Shown one piece after another: positions 32,601 to 41,300 of a stretch of DNA of 43,306 nt. The stretch is from Chromera velia. Taxonomy: Eukaryota; Sar; Chromeraceae. The notes under the pieces are model-generated. The model saw only the letters and a list, made by a program, of their open reading frames with translations, did no database searches and was not told where the DNA came from. How positions within the stretch are numbered: the stretch's first letter is position 1; each line of letters opens with the position of its first letter. The stretch lies in assembly GCA_018398765.1 (NCBI GenBank), contig JAHBMJ010000521.1, positions 1 through 43,306 on the forward strand, in the 5' to 3' direction. Both the position numbers and the translations under genes were made by a program.

Positions 32601-35600
32601 AGTCGACCCCCTTGCTGTCTCCTGAGTCCCCCGCTGCATATCTTCACCCTCCCCCCCTGTCTGGTCTCCAGGAGAGGGTGCTGGGGTCGACTGAGGAGGC
32701 GAGAGAGGGGGAGGGAAGATCGTGTCTGCGTACTCGTTCAGTTGCCTCATCGCTTCAGAGACAGAGCTCGAGGGGGCCTCTGAGGGAGCCGCATGGGCGG
32801 CGTCGGGGGATGCGAAACCTGGCTGCTCCTGCGTCTGCACGCCCTGTTGCTGCTGCTGCTGCTGTGTCTGGCCGCTATCGTCAACGTCCACCATTTCGAC
32901 ATCATGCAGGGATGAGCAGGCACGGGACCCTGCAGACTGACGAGAGAGACGAGGAGACTGTGGTTGCGTCAGGGGCTGTCCCCCGAACATGTTCATGTTC
33001 GTGTGGGGGACAGTTGGGACGTTTCCAGCAAGCTGAGACTGCAGCTGCGGGTCGGGATGATGGGATCGGAATCCGATGACGGATGCGGGGGGGGGCTGGG
33101 CAGCTGAGGAGCTTGCAGACGCTGAGGAGGAATATGCAGGGTGCACTGTGGTCCCCTGCGCTCCCGGTCGGGAGCCACGGCGTGCTTTCTTCTTCGTCTG
33201 CACCAGGTCAGGAGAGACGGAGTCGCGACGACCGAAGACAGTCGCGTACGTTTGAGGGGGAACAGCCGAGTCGGCCCTCGCAGGAGAGGAGCCCCGCTGG
33301 CGCTTGCAGGTGACTCGTCCTCCTGCACCCGCTTGCTTACTGGGTGCAGGAGTCTGGAAGGGCTGTCTTCTCGTCCTTCGCGTCCACTGCCCCCCTCTCG
33401 ATGTTCTCAGGCCTCCGCCCAAACCGGACAAGGGACCAGTGCCGGTATCGGACGCCCCCCCTTCGGTGAAGGGGAAAGGGGTGTGTTGGTGGACAGGGGG
33501 GGTGGGGACTCCATTGAAACTCCCTGCAGCATTGGAAGAGAACACCTGTGTCTCTTCGTACATTCTGGACAGGCGAGCTTTTGCATCCAGAGTCGGTTCA
33601 CCTGAGAGAAACTGTTCGTCTTCTAGGAGGCCGAATTGAGGGGAGACGCCAGACCCCACAAGAATCCGGTCGACCGTCTGTGTGGCCGTCAGCGTTCCCT
33701 GCAGGCATGTATGTGCACATACATATGCATGGGGGGATGATCAAAGGGAGGGAAGGCCTTCTTTTCTTTTCTTTCATGTTCCTGCCACTTTTCGTTCTGC
33801 GTGATGGCCCACGAAAGAGGTGTCAGCTAGGGTTTTCATGCATCATTCTTGCGCAGATCGAAGGAAGGGAAATCGAGAGAGACCAGAAAGAACAATGGAG
33901 GCACCCAGAAAGAACAATCGAGAGAGATTCAGCAGGGTGAAAAGAAAAAAAACAGAAACGGGCCACACACATAGAAAGAGAGAGAGGCGCATGCGGATTG
34001 AACATTTTAGATGAACGCACAGAAGACTGAGAGATGGGACAGCGAAACCCTTTTCTCCTTCCCTTTCTCGATGAGAAAGAAAGAAAGAAAGAAAGAACAA
34101 AAGAAAGAAACAAAGAAAGAAAGAAAGAAACAAAGAAAGAACGGACCTCGCTCCTCTCCTCCGTGGTCGTCACGTCTCTGTTGCTGCCCATCTCTCTCTG
34201 CACATCCCCCCTGCTCGACGAGGAGGAAGAGGAGGATGACGAGGAGCCTCCATCTACTCCAGTGCCCGACACACCCTCAGTCAAATCCTTCTGCTGCTGC
34301 TGCTGAGACGGGGAGGGACTCCAGGGAAAGGACATCTGAGGCCACATTCCCCTTATCGCCCCCCTCCCGCCTGCCCTCTCCTCACCCTCACGATCGGACC
34401 CCTGCCCTCCTGCGGCAGCAGCTGCTGGCGGCCGTGGGGATTCGGCATTCGCGCTCGGCGACCGCCGATGCCGCGAAGGGGAACGCTTGGCGCACGACCC
34501 CAGGGTTTCGGAAACCAGACGCACCAGGCCGGAGCCGCTGCTACTGGAGGACGAGGACGAGGACGAGGAGGAAGAGCACGCGGGGGGAACTCTGCTGGCC
34601 GAAGGGGATCCCTTCCTAGTGTGCCCCCCCCTTCCTAGAAACGTTCTTCCCCTCCCTCCCTCCGGACTCCGTCTGCCGGCGGACCCCCACTCCCCCTCAC
34701 CCCCCTCTGTCTCTCTGCCGATTAGAGGATGGGAGACAGAGAGGGAGGCGTCAGAATCAGCGTCTCCGAAGGGGCTCTGAGGGACCACGGACGGGCGACG
34801 ACGCGCGGGCGGTCCTCCCATTTCGTCTCCCTGCAGACACGCAGGCAGGCAGCAGACAATTAAAGAGAAAGGGAGAGAGCAATCAAGAGAAGGAAAGGAG
34901 AAGAGGAGGGCAGGCAGGCAGGAAGGAAGGAACAAAGGCGTGTCCGTCTCTGTTTGTCACTCAGAGAGCGACGGAAGGAAGGAAGGAAGGAAGGAAGGAA
35001 GGAAGCAAGGACGGAGGGAAGGAAGGAAGGAAGGAAGGAACGAAGGAAGATTCGTTCCTAAATGAGGGACAGCTTTAAGGCTTGGAGGGAGAAAAATTTA
35101 AAGTCAGAGAGAGAGAACCTCAGCGGAGGGCTCTGACAAAACTCTGCCCCCCCCCCGGCCTCTCCCAGAGCCTTACACAGACTTTCTTTCTTGCTTGCTT
35201 GCATGCGGGCTTTGGAGAGGAGAAGATGACGGGCTGATGGATGGATGGATGGATGAATGGTCGGAAAGTAAAAGGGAAGGAAGAATCAGGATGGCAATTA
35301 AAGACAGAAGACGAAAGAAAGCATTCACAGAGACTCGATCGAGCACTGACGATTTCCTCACAGAAGACGCCAACAAGGTCATCGCACACGGGGTTCACTG
35401 CGCGCAGATAGAGACAGACAGACATATACGGCAGGCAGGCAGGTACACACACACACACACACAATCACAGCAGTGAAGGGAAGGGGAAAAGAGGCTCGCT
35501 CAGGAGAGTCGGTGGAGACGCCCCACGAAATACAATGCAGCACGACCGGATGATGTCATGCATGTCTATGTTTTCAAAACTGTCGGAAAGGAAAGGAAAG

Positions 35601-36902
35601 GGGGGAACAACGAACGGGGGGAAAAGGGAGGAAAGGGGGTTGGAAAGGAAGGTGATAGACCCCACCTAATGAGGCTCTCTCCCTCTCCCCATGCAGTTTT
35701 TCTTTCGTTCCTTTTGATTCTCTCTGTCTCTCTGTCTGCTGCAAGTCTGCCTGCCGAGCTCCTCTTCATACACCTGGCACACACTGTCTATTCCATCTGA
35801 GTGGTTGTTGTCTATCAATGAAAGTCGTTTCCACTTTGCTCTCGATCTCTCCCTGACTGCATGTGGGCCGACTGACGCACGCGCGTTCTGTTGTGCCCAC
35901 GGCATCCTCTGACGTTGCTGTGGCGGAGGGGCGGCAGCAGCGGCTCCTCCGAGGTTTTTGTCTCTCGAGAGATGGCTGCAGCAACAAGAAGAAAGGGGAA
36001 CACAGGACAAATTAAAGGGAAGGTGACCGTTGGACAGTGCAGCAGCAGACTCCGGCATGCACCATGAGGGGAAGAGGCGGAATCCTGCGTTGCCTTTTCA
36101 CTGCCGGGATTGCAGTGGCATCTCTGCTCGGAGGGAACGAATTCGGGTCTGAAGAGTGTTTTCGCGACAGAACCTTCAAAAAACGCAGTGCTCAGTGCTT
36201 CAAAAAAGGCAGTCAGTGGTTTGATGAGAGAAAAGAGAGACGTGCCGGAAACATCTGTGCGGGGTTCCCAGGTGTCTGCCAGCGCGTCTGTCTCAGTTCT
36301 CTCTGTCTCTTTTCTTTTCACCCAGCTTTTCTTCCCGGCTTCGGCTGCTTACCTGCGTGCATCCCGATTGTTGTTATTCTCCAGGGACACCGCCCTCCTC
36401 CGTGCAGACCCGACTGTGTAAGACGGGTAATCCCTGCAACGAGGCAGGCAGGCAGGCAGAAAGGGAAGGGAAACAGCCACGGGGAGGGACAGAGGGAGAA
36501 GTCAAGTCTCCAAAAAGCGGGCTGGTTCTGAAAACTGAAGACCGAAATCATCACGGACTATGATAAAAGGGGGCCCATCACAGAGTGTCATGCTGCTACA
36601 AATCGGCAAGACGACTGGGCAAAAAGCAGAGAAAAGAAACAGACGAGCGAGGAGGTAACAGTGATTCCCAGGTTCAGACTGAGCTCATTTACTTACTTGT
36701 TGAACAAAGCGACCTCCGTCAACTGCTCTTCATGCTTCCATCCGATACTCCTCCTGGGAGTGGGGGCCCTATTCGGCGACTTCATTGCAGATCGCCTGGG
36801 CGGAGGCGTCTGCGAAGACGGCCTTAGCCTTGGCGGAGGGCTTTGGAAGCTATCCGCACTTCCGGCCGAATTTCGCTTCTCGGGCTGCTTTGTTGGTGGC
36901 AT
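25209..36902 (-). CDS. KNL1: Putative kinetochore scaffold KNL1/Spc105/Spc7 (12 exons)
   Basis: Exons in transcript order: 36902-36697, 35975-35774, 34830-34147, 33698-31522, 31370-31338, 31024-29755, 29194-29010, 28149-28050, 27710-27463, 27021-26564, 26110-25827, 25556-25209. All phases match, giving 6195 nt and 2064 aa, unless an exon is hidden in the sequence gap in the last intron. KNL1 is the outer-kinetochore platform that recruits PP1 and checkpoint proteins and joins the Mis12 complex. Seen here: a SILK-like SAMK at residues 38-41; an RVxF-like RSIGW at 51-55 followed by LTEVALF; about 1,000 disordered residues with poly-Ser, poly-Gln and RRSSRL-type basic motifs; an acidic block near 1330-1380; coiled coil about 1400-1655; then a strand-rich region (from FGIVQSS, 1658), an LFDF helix and a VRTRRLVHDVRLI helix (1802-1814). 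A second strand-rich unit ends near 1990, as in double-RWD KNL1 tails. No canonical MELT repeat is visible; MYEET at 410-414 is at best degenerate. The gene model is strong; the family call rests on pattern alone. Confidence 0.75.
25462..25486 (-). repeat. (AAC)n run in the last KNL1-like exon
   Basis: Seven to eight AAC codons encode a poly-Asn run in the final exon. The trinucleotide unit keeps the frame open. Confidence 0.85.
25708..25806. other. Assembly gap (99 N)
   Basis: A run of 99 N within the last intron of the KNL1-like gene. The last coding base before it is 25827 and the next exon starts at 25556, both at phase 0. The model is in frame without extra sequence, but a small exon could be missing and the true gap length is unknown. 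Confidence 0.99.
26491..26552. repeat. (GACA)n-(GAAA)n microsatellite in an intron
   Basis: About seven GACA units pass directly into GAAA units, just inside the donor of the KNL1-like gene's exon 10. Confidence 0.95.
31338..31370 (-). other. 33-base symmetric microexon of the KNL1-like gene
   Basis: Flanked by CATGCACAG| on the acceptor side and |GTGAGA on the donor side. Entry and exit are both phase 2, and the neighbouring exons also end and start at phase 2. Inclusion adds 11 residues (SIKRGSLPRFV-like), while skipping still leaves an open frame. It therefore has the geometry of a cassette exon. Confidence 0.55.
34070..34142. repeat. (GAAA)n-rich intron repeat
   Basis: AAAG/AAAC tetramers immediately precede (in plus coordinates) the donor of exon 3 of the KNL1-like gene. 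Confidence 0.9.
34974..35048. repeat. (GGAA)n microsatellite in intron 2
   Basis: Two blocks of GGAA units (about seven and six) are separated by a short imperfect spacer, inside intron 2 of the KNL1-like gene. Confidence 0.95.
36064..36563 (+). CDS. Possible nested secreted Cys-rich small protein, 128 aa (2 exons)
   Basis: Lies wholly inside intron 1 of the KNL1-like gene (35976-36696) on the opposite strand. The ATG has good context (CACCATGAGG). Exon 1 is 36064-36271 and exon 2 is 36385-36563; the donor is CCCAG|GTGTCT and the acceptor TATTCTCCAG|G, joined at phase 1 across a 113-base intron. Residues 1-28 form a plausible signal peptide (basic start, ILRCLFTAGIAVASLLGG core). The mature part has five cysteines in a Lys/Arg-rich chain (EECF, QCF, ICAG, LCK, PCN), followed by a hydrophilic tail. 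It could be a true nested gene or a chance open frame in GC-rich intron DNA. No family is recognised. Confidence 0.4.
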
Positions 36903-37970
36903 AGCGAGGCTGAAGAAGACGCGCTGTCGGGCAACGAGTGGTCTTTCTGAGCTGAGTCTGCACTAAAGGGGCCAGGAAGAAGCCGAACGAGTCCACGAGC
37001 TCGCTTGGCAATCCTCCAACTGCGCTCTCCTGAAGTTTCAGCAGCTGTCGCAAGTACGCCTTGTAGGTCTCCAAAGAAGACGGGCGCCTGATTGTTCTTC
37101 TTTTTTTTGTACAGATACTTCGCAAAGAGCTGCCGTTTCTGTCAAGACTTTCGATCAGGTCCTCACTCACTGACTTTCTGGTGGGGGTCACAATGGGTCA
37201 CAAGATGTGGAAAGATTCTGCATGAGGGAAAATGATCGATTGTTGATGATTGTTGCTCTGCAAAAAAAAAGTCTGTGCGCGGATCGATCCAACTTTTTTT
37301 TCGATCCCGCGTGGCCGCGAGACGGGCGCGCGGGCGGCGCGGGTCCGCGGCATGCATGCATGGGCCTGTATTCGCGGACGCGCGCGGGCCGCGCGGGTCC
37401 GGCCACCCCAATTATGCAGGGTGCATGGCGGCGCCGCGCGGCTCGAATGAATGCACAGACGGCGCCGCCATACGGCGCCGCCTATCATGCCATGATCATA
37501 TGCAAGAGTGAAATTGCTTCGTGAGGCGGGACATCAGGTTTTCATGATGCCGCACCTCGATCTGACATCAGATTGTCCATTCTTTCGTCGTCTAAGCGTA
37601 CACGACAGCCCTCCGTGTGGGATCGACTGGTCTCTCATCCATTGGAATCGGGTCGGCTGTCCACTGCGGAGACGCCAAAAATCTTGTGGCACTGGACACT
37701 GTGCAAAGTGCCAATCACACCATCCTCGCACCATTTCAGGGAAGACTTGACTTAAATTGCCTTTCCTATCCCTCTCCTGAAATCGTATGTGAAATTTTAA
37801 GGGGGTCTGGACCGCTAAGCTGTCGCAAGACTGAATTGAATCACTTTTCGGTCCTCCGGTGTATCCGGCTCCGATCGGACGTCGTGGGTCTTTCGGGTGC
37901 CAGTGCTCCCTTTCATCCACTCCTCAGTTTGATTGTGTGAATCACTGCAACATTCCCCTCGTGAGGCAAG
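36903..37970. promoter_or_regulatory. Bidirectional promoter region between KNL1-like and golgin-like genes
   Basis: A 1068-base spacer between two start codons that point away from each other, so both 5' UTRs and promoters must lie here. It contains a very GC-rich island (about 37305-37495) with a GCGCGGGTCCG word twice, three GGCGCCGC words, and an intact GCATGCATGCATG. Several frames are open across it, but none has an ATG start plus splice signals that hold together. Confidence 0.5.
37305..37495. repeat. GC-rich palindromic island
   Basis: About 190 bases at very high GC. Repeats of GCGCGGGTCCG (about 37336 and 37395) and GGCGCCGC (three times between 37430 and 37483) fold back on themselves. 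A GCATGCATGCATG word lies between them. It sits in the divergent promoter region, so CpG-island-like or regulatory function is an inference. Confidence 0.6.
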
Positions 37971-38165
37971 ATGATGGGCTTTCTCGGAAATGCGATGAGC
38001 AACTTGAACAAAATGCTCGACGAGGCGGATGGAGACGATGAAGACGGTCAGGGTGTGTGCGTGCGTGTTTAGGGGGGCGGGGGGGCGGTAAGGCGGGTGT
38101 GTCTGTGTCTATGTGAGAGAGAGAGAGAGTGTGTTCGGTGTGCGGGTGAGTGAGTGAGTGGGTGA

Positions 38166-38200
<35 letters not shown>

Positions 38201-38299
38201 CGCACACGTGGGTGGGTGGGTCTGTGTCTATCTATGAGGGTGTGTGGGGAAGTATGCACAGCATGTGCGTGCGTTTGTGAGTATGCATTGTGTGTGTGT

Positions 38300-38392
<93 letters not shown>

Positions 38393-41300
38393 CGTGTGCG
38401 CGTGTGTGTGTATGCATGCGTGCGTGCGTGTGTTGGGTGGAGAAAGCAGTCGGGTCTCTCGATCATGAGTCTTCCTCCCCTTCTGCTGTTTGCCTCTCTA
38501 GTTAGTTCCCTTGTGCTCTCCCGTTTCTCCACCGATCTTCTATGTGCGCCCTTCTGCATCTGCACCTTAATTTCCCAATGATCCTTCTTATCTTTGCAGA
38601 AGGAGGACAAAGACGGTACCACGCACAGACTCCCGAGAGGGCCACGGCGCGTCCTTCCCGACCTGTCGAGGAGGACGAGGAGGACCAGAGCCAGGGGGGG
38701 GTGTCTGCTTTCTCGGCCGCCATTCCCGGAAGACTGAAGGGATTGATGCCCAAGCTCCTTGAACCCAAAAAAGGCACCACAGAGACGCACGATAGCCAAC
38801 CGTCCCACCCCCCTCCTGCAGATACAACCGAGGACGAGCCTGAGGATGACGTCACTGTTTCGCATCCTTCCTGGAGTCTCCAAAGGATTTTGCCTGTAGT
38901 GAAGAACCAAATTAGCAGGGCGCAGGGGGCAGCACAGGGGGCAGTCAGGGCAGGGAGAGACGCCCTGGAGGGAGCACTGCACATGGCTGAGGCTGACGAA
39001 GACGAAGAAGATGAGGCGGAGAAAGAAGAACAAGAGGCCCCCCCTTTGAAACAAGATGGGCCGACTGCCGTCCCACAAGTCGTCCACGTCCCAGCTGAAC
39101 CTCCGAGATCAGGCGATAGTCACAGTACACAGCCTCCCGCCGCATCCAACCCCAACCCTCACGAAGGTTTAGGCTTAGGCATAGGGTCCGCCTGGGGCGT
39201 TGAGGAAGCAGAGACGGAAATGCTCGCCCCGTCTCCGCAGAAGCAAGAAGGAGGTCCCGGAGGAGGACGACAGAGCTTTCTTCCCTTAACCACTGCCCCC
39301 CCTCCCCCCCCACCACGATCGTCCTCACATGCCTCTAATGATGCCGTCTCCCCTCCTTCGGCTGTTGTCAGTGACACTCCCGGGCCGCCTCTTGTTCATC
39401 CCGTCTCCTCCTCTCCCTTCTCCGCCCCGTCTCCGTCTCCGTTCCCATCAGCAGTCCGAGCTACTCCCCCGTCTGCAGAGACGGAAAAACGAAGGGAAAC
39501 CCCTCCCCCGTCTCCGTCTCCAGCGTTGTTCGGAGAATCGAGTGACGACAGCGGCGGTTGGAACGTGAACATCCGGGAGGAGCTGGAGGAGACGGCACGA
39601 GGGGGGAGCGTGTCTTCTTTTCCTCTCCAGGAAGCCGGCTTGGGGGCAAATGTAGGTGTGGGTAGAGACACGAGCTCGCTTGCTTATACTCTCACTGCCA
39701 CACATACGGATGCAGAAAGAGGAGTGTCACAGTCTGATTGGGCCCCAGCCAACATAGGCGCCCCTTCAGGTTCAGAGATCGTTACAGAATCTTCCGTCAC
39801 TCTCTTCTCCGCAACGGAAGCAGAACGAGACGGGAGGGGTGACGGAGGTAACGGTCGAGACTTTTCTCAATCGACAGGGAACAGTCCCTTCTCCTTCCAA
39901 CCCAAAAGTTCTTCCCCTGCAGTCCCCCAAGTCTCCGTCTCTCTCTCTTCCCCATCACAGGAGCATGTCGGGGACGGATCTAGCGAGACGGCAGGCACTG
40001 CCCGAGAGGCCAGTGGGGGGTCTCTCCAAGTCCAACAACCTGCTCATGCACGTCCCCCACAGCAGCACCAGAGTCCCCTCAGTTCCCCCTTTGCTGGTGG
40101 CACGAACAGTCTGACAGATCCTTCAGGGGCCGAGCAAGTCTCGCGAGAGAATACAGAGGGAGACGACGAGATCCCGTCTCCGTCTCCGTCTCCTGCGCTG
40201 GCAGGTGGAGGAGAGGCAGAGGCGGCAGCAGAGGGATCAGCTATCCGCACTAGTGAATTCCAACCCCCCCAAGCAATGGCAGCCACGGTGATTCATCACC
40301 CGCCCCATGCCCCAACACAAGAGAGTCATCAAGACGGAGTGCCCTCTTCGTCTGCAACTGCCTTGGGGGCACCTAGCCCGATGTCTGGCGAAATAAGTGA
40401 AGGTGGTGCAGTGCCGCCCCGCCCTCCTGAAGGGAAGAATTCCTCTGCAGCCACCGTTGATGATTTCTTTGGAGAGGGTGAGGAAGATGAGTGGGGTGTG
40501 TCTTTGGGTGCACCCTCTTCGTCTTCGGCCGTTGCGCCTCTTCCTGCTACAGCTTCAGAGAGAGCTGGCTCCTTAGAGTCCCCTCAGGAGAATGCCGCCC
40601 TGGGGGGTGCAGGTGAGATGCGAGGGAATGCAGAGGTAGGGGAGGCAGATGGAGGTTCAGAGCTGCTCTCGATTTCAGGGGCAGATCCTGTGAGTCATCA
40701 GGAAGGGGAGGGAAACGGATTTCTTTTCCATGGCGGTGACAGAGGAGGAGGTCCGACGGGTGCCTCTCCCCAACAGCACGCGCCCTCTGATTCCTCTGTG
40801 CCCCCCTCCCTTTCCCCAGATTCCCTTCCACCCAGACCCTCCGCTCCCCTCCCCTCCCCTGATCCTGATGGCGTCTCCGACCAGCAGAGACACAGAGACG
40901 GGATCTGGACAACGGACCCCGGCCCCGTTCCGTTCTCTCAGCCGAGGGGTGGGATGCATCAATCAGCAGAGACTGACAGAGAAGGAGAAGGAGAGGGGGG
41001 AGAAGAAGACGGGGGCCTTTCGGGACCTGAAGCACCGGGGGGGGGTAGGTCGATGAGACTAGAATCTACGGTCACGGGGTTGCCCCACCGTTGGGGTTCT
41101 GTGAGTGCTAGTGACAAGGGGGGGAGGCCGAGTGACCCACAGGCCCCATGGCAGCAGCCCGACGTTCCGGAAACACAACAACTTGCGGGGGTAGGAGGGG
41201 GAGGGGAGGACTACCCTCCAACGCCTTTGAATAATGAATGGAGTGACATGGGGGGACCGTGGGCATCGGGGGGGGGCAGCGGGTCCGCCCATGCGGCTGG

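Noticed and set aside
36661-36966. Plus-strand frame antisense to exon 1 of the KNL1-like gene
   Set aside because: It looks hydrophobic and Gly-rich only because it mirrors a Pro/Arg/Ser-rich exon. The minus-strand reading has a GTAAGT donor and a phase-matched next exon.
36850-37191. Minus-strand frame resembling a histone H2B helix (ETYKAYLRQLLK)
   Set aside because: It has no ATG, overlaps the start of the KNL1-like gene in another frame, lacks the rest of the histone fold, and a second frame of the same stretch looks equally protein-like.
38232-38505. Val-Cys and His-Thr reading frames
   Set aside because: Direct translation of the GT microsatellite in intron 1.
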